This document shows positions 35,769-43,965 of a stretch of 64,000 nucleotides of DNA, one piece after another. Both the position numbers and the translations under genes were made by a program. Source of the stretch: Sphingomonas sp. (lineage in GTDB: Bacteria > Pseudomonadota > Alphaproteobacteria > Sphingomonadales > Sphingomonadaceae); the NCBI GenBank assembly GCA_017849555.1, contig JAFIGU010000062.1, positions 62,001 to 126,000 of the forward strand, given 5' to 3'. Every line of letters begins with the position of its first letter. Within the stretch, counting starts at the first letter, position 1. The notes below the pieces were generated by a model that was not told the origin of the DNA, searched no databases, and saw only the letters and a program-made list of their open reading frames with translations.

Positions 35769-37709
35769 ATGAGCGACGAGCGCGCAAAGGATCACGGCGA
35801 GGATCGCGATCTCGGCATGGGGCGCAGGATCGAGCGACGCGATTTCCTGCAAGGCATGCCGATCGCCGCGCTTGCCGTGGGGCTCGCGCCGCAACTTGCC
35901 GAGGCCGCGGCGGTGGAGCGCGCGGCGCAGGATCGTCCCGGCTATTATCCGCCCGCGCTCACCGGGATGCGCGGCAGCCACCCCGGCTCGTTCGAGGATG
36001 CGCATGCGCTGCGCGACGGGGACGCGGTGGGGAGCAAGCCGGTCGATACCGGCGAGGTCTATGATCTCGTCGTGGTCGGGGCGGGGATCAGCGGCCTCAG
36101 CGCCGCGCATTTCTACCGCGAAGCCGCGGGCAAGGGCGCGCGCATCCTGATCCTCGACAATCACGACGATTTCGGCGGGCACGCCAAGCGCAACGAATTC
36201 ACCGTCGGCGGCCGCCAGCTGATCATGAACGGCGGCACGATGGGGATCGAAAGCCCGACGCCCTATAGCGCGGTGGCGGACGGGGTCATGAAGACGCTCG
36301 GGATACGCCCGGAGGAGCTGGCCAAGGCGTCCGACGATCATGATCTGTATAGCGGGCTCGGGCTCGGCGATGGGGTATTCTTCGACAAGGAGACCTTCGG
36401 CGAGGACAAGCTCGTGCGCAGCCCCGGCGGTCGTCGCGGGCCGAAATCGCGCGAGGGTTATGCCGCGTTTCTCGCCGAGGCGCCGCTGTCGGCAGCGGTC
36501 CGCCGCGACATCCTCGATATCGAGACGGGCGATACCGATTATCTGCCGGGGCTGTCGTCGGACGAGAAGAAGGATCGTCTGTCGCGTATCAGCTATCGCG
36601 ATTTCCTGTTGCAGCATGCGAAGGCCGATCCGGGCGTCATCGCTTTCTACCAGCACCAGACTGACGGGCTTTGGGGGTGCGGGATCGACGCGGTTTCGGC
36701 GCTCGATTGCTGGGGCAGCGGCCTTTCGGGGTTCCAGGGGCTGAAGCTCGCGCCGGGCGCCACCCCGCGGATGGGCTATACGCCGGGCGGCTATGCGGCG
36801 ACCGGCGGTTCCTACGAATTCCATTTCCCCGACGGCAACGCCTCGATCGCGCGGCTCCTGGTGCGTCATCTGATCCCGGCGGCGATCCCGGCGGATAGCG
36901 CGGAAGGCATCGTTACCGCGCGCGCGGATTATGGCCAGCTCGATCGGCCGGGCAATGCGGTGCGGATCCGGCTTTCCAGCATCGTCGTCAATGCGGCCAA
37001 CACCAGCCCCAATGGCCGGACCGGGGCGGCGGTCATCTATCGGCGGTTCGGCAAGACCTATCGCGTGCGCGCCAAGCATGTCGTGCTGGCGTCGTGGAAC
37101 ATGATGATCCCCTATATCTGCCCCGAGCTGCCCGAGGCGCAGAAGGCGGCGCTGCATTATCTGATCAAGACGCCGCTGGTCTATACCACCGTCGCGCTGC
37201 GCAACTGGCAGGCTTTTGCCAAATTGGGCGTCGCCAATGTCTCTTGCCCGGGCGGCTATCATACCGATTTCGGCCTGATGCAGGCGCAGCATATCGGGCG
37301 CTATCAGACCCCGCGTTCGCCCGACGAGCCGATCCTCGTCCATATGACGCGCACCCCGGCGAAACCGGGCCTCCCCGAACGCCAGCAGCATCAGGTGGGG
37401 CGGATGGATCTGCTCACCACCCCGCTCGAAACCTTCGAGCGCAACATCCGCAACCAGATGGCGCGGGCGATGGCCGGGAGCGGGTTCGATCCGGCGCGCG
37501 ATATCGTTGGGATCACCGTCAATCGCTGGCCGCACGGTTATGCGCCCGAATATAATTCGCTGGTCGACCCCGACGAGGGGCTTCCGCTCAAGGCGGCGCG
37601 CGCCCGCTTCGGTGCGATCACAATCGCCAATGCGGATTCGGGCGGCGGCGCCTATACCGACGTGGCGATGGATCAGGCGCACCGCGCGGTCTCGGAGCTG
37701 CTGGGTTGA
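35769..37709 (+). CDS. spdH: spermidine-dehydrogenase-like Tat-exported flavoprotein, paralog 2
   Basis: The 646-residue protein has a Tat signal (ERRDFLQGMPIAALAVG). The SpdH hallmark YYPPALTGMRGSHPGSFEDA precedes the FAD motif VGAGISGLSAAHFY near residue 103 and LILDNHDDFGGHAKRNEF. The C-terminal ITVNRWPHGYAPEYN and the second flavin segment ending ITIANADSGGGAYTD are intact. It matches paralog 3 more closely than paralog 1 (shared FFDKETFG, DYLPGLS and the GGTM motif). Expected activity is periplasmic oxidation of spermidine or another polyamine. It is the first gene of a probable spdH-puuD-spuC run, although puuD also has its own promoter. Confidence 0.8.
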   Translation: MSDERAKDHGEDRDLGMGRRIERRDFLQGMPIAALAVGLAPQLAEAAAVERAAQDRPGYYPPALTGMRGSHPGSFEDAHALRDGDAVGSKPVDTGEVYDLVVVGAGISGLSAAHFYREAAGKGARILILDNHDDFGGHAKRNEFTVGGRQLIMNGGTMGIESPTPYSAVADGVMKTLGIRPEELAKASDDHDLYSGLGLGDGVFFDKETFGEDKLVRSPGGRRGPKSREGYAAFLAEAPLSAAVRRDILDIETGDTDYLPGLSSDEKKDRLSRISYRDFLLQHAKADPGVIAFYQHQTDGLWGCGIDAVSALDCWGSGLSGFQGLKLAPGATPRMGYTPGGYAATGGSYEFHFPDGNASIARLLVRHLIPAAIPADSAEGIVTARADYGQLDRPGNAVRIRLSSIVVNAANTSPNGRTGAAVIYRRFGKTYRVRAKHVVLASWNMMIPYICPELPEAQKAALHYLIKTPLVYTTVALRNWQAFAKLGVANVSCPGGYHTDFGLMQAQHIGRYQTPRSPDEPILVHMTRTPAKPGLPERQQHQVGRMDLLTTPLETFERNIRNQMARAMAGSGFDPARDIVGITVNRWPHGYAPEYNSLVDPDEGLPLKAARARFGAITIANADSGGGAYTDVAMDQAHRAVSELLG

Positions 37710-37724
37710 GCACTGCGCGGGTCA

Positions 37725-37752
37725 TTGACTCAAACAGTGATCACAGTTAGAT
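37725..37752 (+). promoter_or_regulatory. puuD promoter with operator in the spacer
   Basis: TTGACT at 37725-37730 and TTAGAT at 37747-37752 form a promoter with a 16-base spacer. The perfect core GTGATCAC (37737-37744) lies in that spacer, so a bound regulator would exclude polymerase. The puuD ATG follows at 37799 with GGGAGAAAGG before it. Confidence 0.65.
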
Positions 37753-37798
37753 CGTGTAACAGGGGCGCGACGCCGCGCCCCGTCGGGAGAAAGGCTTA

Positions 37799-38554
37799 AT
37801 GGAACGACCGGTGCTCGGCGTGGTGTGTTGCACGCGCACGATCGGCGAGGAGCGGGCGCAGGCGGTGATGGAACGCTATGTAGCGGCGGCGATATCCTAT
37901 GCGGATGCGGCGGCGTTGCTCGTTCCCTCGCTGCCCTCGCTGATGACGGCGCGGGAAGTCGCGCCGCGCATCGACGGGCTGTTATTGACCGGCAGCCCCT
38001 CGAACGTCGCGCCCGCGCTTTACGGGCAGGCCGATGCGGTCGACGCGGAAGGGCCGTTCGACGCCGCACGCGATACGATGACGCGCGATCTGGTCGATGC
38101 CTGCCTCGCGCTGCAAAAGCCGGTGTTCGGCATTTGTCGCGGGTTGCAGGAGCTCAACGTCGCATTCGGCGGCACGCTGCGCCGCGATACCAGCAAGGCG
38201 CCGGAGCTGCTGCCGCATCACGCCCCGGCGGATGCCGATTGGGACGGGATGTTCGGGCACGGCCATGATGTCGCGCTGGCCGAGGGCGGCGTGCTGCGGC
38301 GCGCGATCGGGCAGGATCGCCTGTGGGTCAATTCGGTCCATTTCCAGGGCATCGACCAACTCGGCGCCGGTTTGCGGGTCGAGGCGACCGCGCCCGACGG
38401 GATGATCGAGGCGTTTTCGGCGCGGGTGAACGGCGCGCCGGTGCTCGCGGTGCAATGGCATCCCGAATGGCAGACCGAGGCGAGCCCACAATCGCAAACA
38501 TATTTCCGGCTGCTCGGCAGCGCCCTGCGCGGCGAACTTGAAGAATTCAACTGA
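37799..38554 (+). CDS. puuD: gamma-glutamyl-GABA hydrolase (class I GATase-like)
   Basis: This 251-residue hydrolase frees GABA from gamma-glutamyl-GABA in the Puu polyamine pathway. The nucleophile is C113 in FGICRGLQELNVAFGG; the other triad members are H221 and E223 in WHPEWQ. DGLLLTGSPSNVAPALYG is the usual oxyanion/Gly-rich loop of the C26 family. It starts at an ATG with a strong ribosome site and is followed 11 bases later by spuC. A true PuuA partner is encoded at 42533. Confidence 0.92.
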   Translation: MERPVLGVVCCTRTIGEERAQAVMERYVAAAISYADAAALLVPSLPSLMTAREVAPRIDGLLLTGSPSNVAPALYGQADAVDAEGPFDAARDTMTRDLVDACLALQKPVFGICRGLQELNVAFGGTLRRDTSKAPELLPHHAPADADWDGMFGHGHDVALAEGGVLRRAIGQDRLWVNSVHFQGIDQLGAGLRVEATAPDGMIEAFSARVNGAPVLAVQWHPEWQTEASPQSQTYFRLLGSALRGELEEFN

Positions 38555-38565
38555 GGATACGTCCA

Positions 38566-39948
38566 GTGGCTCTCAAAAATTATAATGTGGCTGAACTTCG
38601 CCGTCTCGATGTCGAGCATCATCTTGCCGCGCAGCAGGATCACGGGATGATGCGCGATATCGGCGGCGCGCGGATCATCACCCGCGCGGACGGCTGCTAT
38701 ATTCGCGACGCGGAAGGGAATGCGATCCTCGATGCTATGGCGGGGCTGTGGTGCGTCCAGGTCGGCTACGGGCGCAAGGAACTGGCCAATGCCGCTTATG
38801 AGCAGATGCTCGAACTGCCTTATTACAATACGTTCTTCAAAACGGCATCGCCGCCGACGATCGAACTGGCGAGCAAGATCGCGGGTCTATTGGGGGGCAA
38901 CCTCAGCCACGTCTTCTTCAACAGTTCCGGGTCGGAGGCGATCGACACGATCATCCGCATGGCGCGCTTCTACTGGCAGGCGAAGGGGCAGCCCGAACGG
39001 CATGTGATCATCGCGCGCGAGAATGGCTATCACGGCTCGACGATCGCCGGGGCGAGCCTCGGCGGGATGCGCGCGATGCATGCCCAGGGCGGGCCGTGGG
39101 TTCCCGGGATCGAGCATATCCGCCAGCCGTATCTGTTCAACGACGGTTTCGGCGAAGATCCGCGCGCGTTCGGCGAGGCCGCGGCGGATGCGCTCGAGCA
39201 GAAGATCCTCGAAGTGGGGCCGGAGCGCGTCGCGGCGTTCATCGGGGAGCCGGTACAGGGGGCCGGCGGGGTGATCATTCCCCCCGAAACCTATTGGCCG
39301 CGGGTCGAGGCGATCTGTCGCAAATACGGCATCCTGCTGGTCAGCGACGACGTCATCTGCGGTTTCGGCCGGCTCGGCCAGTGGTTCGGCTTCCAGCATT
39401 TCGGCATCAAGCCCGATCTTGTGTCGATGGCCAAGGGGATGTCATCGGGCTATCTGCCGATCTCGGCCGTGGGGGTTGCTGATCATATCGTCGAGGTGCT
39501 GCGCGCGGTCGGCGACGATTTCGTTCACGGCTACACCTATTCGGGCCACCCCACCGCCGCCGCGGTGGCGCTCAAGAACATCGAGATCATGGAGAATGAG
39601 GATCTCGTACGCCGGACGCGGGAGGATACCGGCCCCTATCTGGCGCGGCGCATGGCGGCGCTCGCCGAGCATCCGCTGGTCGGCGAAGCGCGGTCGCTCG
39701 GGCTGATCGGCGCGGTGGAGATCGTGTCCAAGAAGGGAACCAATCAGCGCTTCGGCGGCAGCGAGGGGCCGGCCGGGCGGATCGTGCGCGACATCTGCAT
39801 CACCAACGGCCTCATGGTGCGCGCGGTCCGCGACAGCCTCGTCATGAGCCCGCCGCTGACGATCTCCCACGGGGAAATCGACGACATCGTCGACATTATC
39901 GGCAAGTCGCTCGACGAGGCGGCGCCCGCTTTGGCCGCGCTGGGATAA
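38566..39948 (+). CDS. spuC: putrescine/polyamine:pyruvate aminotransferase
   Basis: The 460-residue class III transaminase resembles SpuC-type putrescine-pyruvate aminotransferases. The N-terminal segment DVEHHLAAQQDHGMMRDIGG, the NTFFKTASPPTIELASKIAG stretch, FFNSSGSEAIDTIIRMARFYW (in part), ENGYHGSTIAGASLGGM and the Schiff-base Lys in SMAKGMSSGYLPISAVG are all typical. The product from putrescine would be 4-aminobutyraldehyde, a substrate for the aldehyde dehydrogenase at 41031. It is cotranscribed with puuD and followed by an intrinsic terminator. Confidence 0.9.
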   Translation: MALKNYNVAELRRLDVEHHLAAQQDHGMMRDIGGARIITRADGCYIRDAEGNAILDAMAGLWCVQVGYGRKELANAAYEQMLELPYYNTFFKTASPPTIELASKIAGLLGGNLSHVFFNSSGSEAIDTIIRMARFYWQAKGQPERHVIIARENGYHGSTIAGASLGGMRAMHAQGGPWVPGIEHIRQPYLFNDGFGEDPRAFGEAAADALEQKILEVGPERVAAFIGEPVQGAGGVIIPPETYWPRVEAICRKYGILLVSDDVICGFGRLGQWFGFQHFGIKPDLVSMAKGMSSGYLPISAVGVADHIVEVLRAVGDDFVHGYTYSGHPTAAAVALKNIEIMENEDLVRRTREDTGPYLARRMAALAEHPLVGEARSLGLIGAVEIVSKKGTNQRFGGSEGPAGRIVRDICITNGLMVRAVRDSLVMSPPLTISHGEIDDIVDIIGKSLDEAAPALAALG

Positions 39949-39976
39949 TCCCGCCGCGCCACCGCCATTGCTACGA

Positions 39977-40002
39977 CGCCCGCGCAATGCGCGGGCGTTT
40001 TT
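39977..40002 (+). terminator. intrinsic terminator after spuC
   Basis: A perfect 9-base stem CGCCCGCGC / GCGCGGGCG (39977-39985 and 39989-39997) with a 3-base AAT loop is followed directly by TTTTT (39998-40002). It ends the plus-strand spdH-puuD-spuC unit, 29 bases after the spuC stop. Confidence 0.92.
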
Positions 40003-40032
40003 CGTTCACGCCCGCGCCGCCGCGCCGGGAAT

Positions 40033-40734
40033 TCAGGCTTTCGAGAAGGTGTCGCGTATCAGCAGGCCCATGCCGTCGCGCAGATCGGCCGCGATCGCAT
40101 CGCGCAGCGCATCGGCGTCGGCGCTCTGAATCGCGTCCATCGCCATGCGATGCTGGTCGACGAGATTGGCCGTCCCGTAGCGGCCGTTGACGACCCGCAT
40201 GAAGGGGCCGAACTGAAGCCATAAGCTCTCGATCAGTCGATTGAGCACCGGGCGGTTGTTGGCGCGATAGATGGTGAAGTGAAAACGAAAGTTATATTCC
40301 ATGTACCGCACGACATCGCCGTCTTCCATTGCCTGATCGAGCGATGCATCGATCTCTTTCAAGGTTTTGAAAATCGCCGGTGTAATATTGGGCAATGCGT
40401 AGACTGCCGCCTCCGGTTCGAGCAGGAGCCGGCTGTCGAGGATGTCGTCGAGCCGCTCGGACGTCATCGGCGATACTTCGATGCGCCGCTTCGACCTGAT
40501 CTGCACCGCGCCTTCGGCCGCCAGCCGCGACAAAGCGTCGCGCACCGGCATCTGGCTCACCCCCATCTCCAGCGCGAGGCTGCGGGTCGACAGGCTCACG
40601 CCGGGCACGATCTTCCCGGTGATCATCCGCGATCGCAGTTCCTCGTAGACGCTGGAGCGAAGCAGGGAGTCGGTCGCCGTCTCGCTCTCGGCCTTGGTGT
40701 CGTGTGATTTGAGCGGATTTGTAACAGCGTCCAT
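40033..40734 (-). CDS. GntR-family regulator, FCD subfamily
   Basis: This 233-residue regulator has an N-terminal winged helix (about residues 20-90; VYEELRSRMITGKIVPGVSL, then MGVSQMPVRDALSRLAAEG). The C-terminal all-helical FCD ligand domain has the acid/His positions LLLEPEAAVYA, FHFTIYRANN and DQHRMAMDAI that usually bind a metal and a carboxylate ligand. The ATG at 40734 is preceded by AGGAGG, which decides the start over longer frames. It lies amid the polyamine genes and is the best candidate to bind the GTGATCAC palindromes. Ligand candidates are GABA or another pathway acid. Confidence 0.93.
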   Translation of the reverse strand: MDAVTNPLKSHDTKAESETATDSLLRSSVYEELRSRMITGKIVPGVSLSTRSLALEMGVSQMPVRDALSRLAAEGAVQIRSKRRIEVSPMTSERLDDILDSRLLLEPEAAVYALPNITPAIFKTLKEIDASLDQAMEDGDVVRYMEYNFRFHFTIYRANNRPVLNRLIESLWLQFGPFMRVVNGRYGTANLVDQHRMAMDAIQSADADALRDAIAADLRDGMGLLIRDTFSKA

Positions 40735-40861
40735 CAGCCAGGGACCTCCTTGGCACGCTTTATTGGCAAACGGGTGCGAAGGATAGCGCCTGTTTTGCGT
40801 CCGGTTGCTCGCCGAATGGATCGTGCGCCGCCGGCCCGCCGCACGGCGATCCCTTCTAAAC

Positions 40862-40871
40862 TGTGATAGCA
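40862..40871. promoter_or_regulatory. weak operator-like site upstream of gntR
   Basis: GTGATAGC at 40863-40870 has two mismatches to GTGATCAC and lies about 130 bases upstream of the gntR start. It could mediate autoregulation, but the match is poor. Confidence 0.25.
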
Positions 40872-40996
40872 GGCTGATGTGAAAGCGACGTGCCAAGCTG
40901 CGGTTCGGGAGCGCCAGGCGAGCGGGCGCGCCGGTCGTCCTTTAATTTCCCTGCGTCGGCCTCGCGTAAAACTTTCGGCAATCGAGAGAATCGCGC

Positions 40997-41024
40997 TTGC
41001 AAATATAGTGATCACAGTTATGCA
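40997..41024 (+). promoter_or_regulatory. puuC promoter with embedded operator
   Basis: TTGCAA (40997-41002) and TATGCA (41019-41024) are spaced by 16 bases. The perfect core GTGATCAC (41008-41015) lies in the spacer. Transcription would be expected to begin at about 41031, which is the A of the start codon, so the mRNA may be leaderless. Confidence 0.55.
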
Positions 41025-41030
41025 TGCCCC

Positions 41031-42527
41031 ATGCAGAGCCTCTCGCAAGTTCAGGCGCGCGCCGCCGCACTCGTGCTGCCTGCGCATTGCGTCATCGACG
41101 GGCAATTGGTCGGGGCGGCCGACGGCGCGGTCTTCGATAATGTCACGCCGCGCGATGGCTCGATCCTCAGCCGCGTGCCGAGCTGCGGCGCGGCGGATGT
41201 CGATCGCGCGGTAGGCGCCGCGCGCGCGGCCTTCGGCGACCGGCGCTGGCGGGCGCTGGCGCCTGCTGCGAGGAAGAAGGCGCTGCTCGGGCTGGCCGAG
41301 CTGATGGAGCGTGATCGCGAGGATCTCGCGCTGATGGAAGCGCTCGATACCGGTAAGCCGATCTCCGACGCGCTGACTGTCGATGTCCCGCTCGCGATCG
41401 GCACGACCCGCTGGTATGGCGAGGCGCTCGACAAGATCTACGGCGAAGTGGGCCCGAACCACAGCGGCAAATTGTCCTATGCGGTGCACGAGCCGCTGGG
41501 CGTGGTCGGTGCGATCACACCGTGGAATTTCCCGCTGCACATGGCGATGTGGAAGGTCGCGCCCGCGCTGGCGATGGGCAATAGCGTGGTGCTGAAACCC
41601 GCCGAGCAATCGCCGCTGACCGCGATGCGCGTCGCGGAACTCGCGTTGGAGGCGGGGATCCCGCCGGGGGTGTTCAATGTCGTGACCGGTTTCGGCGAGA
41701 CCGCGGGACAGGCCCTGTCGCGCCACATGGATGTCGACATGATCGCCTTCACCGGCTCGGGCGCGGTCGGGCGGCGGCTGATGATTGCCTCGGGCGAGAG
41801 CAATTTGAAGCGCGTCAGCCTCGAACTCGGCGGCAAATCGCCGCAGATCGTCTTCGCCGATTGCCCCGATCTCGACGCGGCGGCGCAGGCCGCGGTCTGG
41901 GGGATATTCTACAATCAGGGCGAGGTGTGCACCGCGGCGTCGCGGCTGCTGGTGCAGAAGGAGATCAAGGAGAGCTTCGTCGCGCGGGTGATCGAGATCG
42001 CGCGGGCGATCGAGGTCGGCGATCCGCTCGATCCGTCGACCCGCTTCGGCGCGATGGTCAGCAAGGAGCAGCTCGACACCGCGACGCGCTACATCGCGAA
42101 AGGCCTCGCGGAGGGCGGCGAACTGGTGCTCGGGGGCGCGCGGGCGCGCGCGGAAAGCGGCGGCTTCTATCTCGAGCCGACGATCTTCGACAATCTCACC
42201 CCGGCCTCCACGCTGGCGCGCGAGGAAGTGTTCGGCCCGGTGCTGGGGGTGCTGACGTTCGACGATGCGGACGAGGCGATCCGTATCGCCAACGATACCG
42301 TCTTCGGGCTGGCCGCCGGGCTGTGGACCGCCAATATCGATGTCGCGATGAAGGTCTCGCGCGCGCTTCATGCCGGGCTGGTGTGGGTCAACGGCTGGGA
42401 CGCATGCGATATCACGATGCCGTTCGGCGGGTTCAAGCAATCCGGCTTCGGGCGTGACCGCAGCCTCCACGCGCTTCATAAATATGCCGATTTGAAATCC
42501 GTGACCTTCACCATTCGGGATGCCTGA
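41031..42527 (+). CDS. puuC: gamma-aminobutyraldehyde / gamma-glutamyl-aminobutyraldehyde dehydrogenase
   Basis: The 498-residue NAD(P)-dependent aldehyde dehydrogenase matches the PuuC/KauB group that oxidises aminobutyraldehydes from polyamines. It has ALMEALDTGKPISDALTVDV, GAITPWNFPLHMAMWKVAPA, FTGSGAVGRRLM, the SLELGGKSPQIVF motif with the general-base Glu, and catalytic C300 in NQGEVCTAASRLLV. The MQSLSQVQARAAALVLP N-terminus is typical. No ribosome site precedes the ATG at 41031, and the -10 box lies only 7 bases upstream. The puuA gene starts 6 bases after its stop. Confidence 0.9.
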   Translation: MQSLSQVQARAAALVLPAHCVIDGQLVGAADGAVFDNVTPRDGSILSRVPSCGAADVDRAVGAARAAFGDRRWRALAPAARKKALLGLAELMERDREDLALMEALDTGKPISDALTVDVPLAIGTTRWYGEALDKIYGEVGPNHSGKLSYAVHEPLGVVGAITPWNFPLHMAMWKVAPALAMGNSVVLKPAEQSPLTAMRVAELALEAGIPPGVFNVVTGFGETAGQALSRHMDVDMIAFTGSGAVGRRLMIASGESNLKRVSLELGGKSPQIVFADCPDLDAAAQAAVWGIFYNQGEVCTAASRLLVQKEIKESFVARVIEIARAIEVGDPLDPSTRFGAMVSKEQLDTATRYIAKGLAEGGELVLGGARARAESGGFYLEPTIFDNLTPASTLAREEVFGPVLGVLTFDDADEAIRIANDTVFGLAAGLWTANIDVAMKVSRALHAGLVWVNGWDACDITMPFGGFKQSGFGRDRSLHALHKYADLKSVTFTIRDA

Positions 42528-42532
42528 AAACG

Positions 42533-43912
42533 ATGACCGATCAAGCCGCCGGTGACGAACTCGACGCGTTTCTCGCCGCCCACCCCGATATCCAGTTCTT
42601 CGAGGTCCTGTTCACCGCGTTGAGCGGCGTGCCGCGCGGCAAGCGGTTGCGCCGGCACGAGATGCGCAACGTCTACGATTACGGGCGCTTCCTGCCCGGA
42701 TCGATCCTGGTCAACGACATCACCGGCCAGGATTGCGAGGAGACCGGGCTGGTATGGGAGGACGGCGACGCCGATCGGCTGGGCAAGCCTGTTCCGGGCA
42801 CCTTGGTGCCGGCGCCGTGGCTCGGGCCGGACGTCGGCCAGGTGATGCTGTCGCTCTACGAGCTAGACGGCACGCCGAACGATCTCGATCCGCGCCACGT
42901 TCTCGGCCGCGTGCTCGATCGCTTCGCCGCCGACGGCCTGACCCCGGTCGCGGCCTGCGAACTGGAATATTATCTGGTCGATGCCGAGCGGACCGCGGAG
43001 GGCGGTATCCAGCTGCCGCGGTCGCGCTTCAACAAGCTGCCGCCGCGCCACCACCAGGTCTATGGCCTGCCCGAGATCGAGGAGCAGGCGCCGTTCCTGC
43101 GCGATTTGTGGGCGGTGTGCGACGCGCAGGGGATTCCGCTCGAAGGCGTGATCTCGGAATATTCGCCCGGCCAGCTCGAATTGACGCTCAAGCACCGCCC
43201 CGACGCGTTGCGCGCCACCGACGAGGCGGTGATGTACAAGCGCGCCGCCAAGGGGATCGCGCTCAACCACGGGTGCGAGGCGACGTTCATGGCCAAGCCG
43301 TTCGCCGATCGCGCCGGCAGCGGTTTCCACGTCCATGTCAGCTTCAACGATCGCGAGGGCAACAATGCCTGCGCGAGCGAGAACCCCGAGGGATCGGAAT
43401 TGCTGCGTCACGCCATCGGCGGGATGAAGCAATTGCTGCCCGAGGGCATGGCGATCTTCGCGCCGAACGCCAATTCCTACCGGCGCTTCAAGGCCAATTC
43501 CTATGCGCCGCAGGCCGCGGTGTGGGGCGTCAACAACCGGACGGTCTCGCTGCGTGTCCCCGCGGGGCTGCCGCATACGCGGCATGTCGAGCACCGCGTC
43601 GCGGGGGCGGACGCCAACCCGCATCTGACGCTCGCGGTGGTGCTGGCATGCGCGCATTACGGGATCGCCAATCGCATCGATCCCGGCGCGGCGGTGGTCG
43701 GCGACGGCTATGCCGCGGCGCGCGAATCGGGGCAGTATCTGCCGACCAACTGGTTTGCCGCGGTCGATCTGTTCGAGCGTTCCGAGGTGCTGAAAGATTA
43801 TCTCGGCGAGCGTTTCGTCAGGATGTTCAGCGCGGTGAAGCGCACCGAACAGGCACGGTTCTTCGATGAGATCCCGCCGATCGACTACGATTGGTATCTC
43901 AGAAATGCGTAA
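42533..43912 (+). CDS. puuA: gamma-glutamylpolyamine synthetase (glutamine synthetase family)
   Basis: The 459-residue GS-like ligase should attach glutamate to putrescine or another amine at the cost of ATP. The beta-grasp N-domain (FFEVLFTALSGVPRGKRL) and catalytic domain are complete. Catalytic-site motifs include ELEYYLVDAE, the GSGFHVHVSF motif (GS GxHxH), NSYRRFKANSYAPQ and the C-terminal RVPAGLPHTRHVEHRVAGAD. It lacks the adenylylation Tyr context of true GlnA. It lies between puuC and spdH paralog 3. The PuuD-type hydrolase at 37799 completes a gamma-glutamyl route. Confidence 0.88.
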   Translation: MTDQAAGDELDAFLAAHPDIQFFEVLFTALSGVPRGKRLRRHEMRNVYDYGRFLPGSILVNDITGQDCEETGLVWEDGDADRLGKPVPGTLVPAPWLGPDVGQVMLSLYELDGTPNDLDPRHVLGRVLDRFAADGLTPVAACELEYYLVDAERTAEGGIQLPRSRFNKLPPRHHQVYGLPEIEEQAPFLRDLWAVCDAQGIPLEGVISEYSPGQLELTLKHRPDALRATDEAVMYKRAAKGIALNHGCEATFMAKPFADRAGSGFHVHVSFNDREGNNACASENPEGSELLRHAIGGMKQLLPEGMAIFAPNANSYRRFKANSYAPQAAVWGVNNRTVSLRVPAGLPHTRHVEHRVAGADANPHLTLAVVLACAHYGIANRIDPGAAVVGDGYAAARESGQYLPTNWFAAVDLFERSEVLKDYLGERFVRMFSAVKRTEQARFFDEIPPIDYDWYLRNA

Positions 43913-43965
43913 GAACAGAAGCGCGCGGCAACGACCGAGGCGCCCGATCAGGAACGAGGGGAAGA

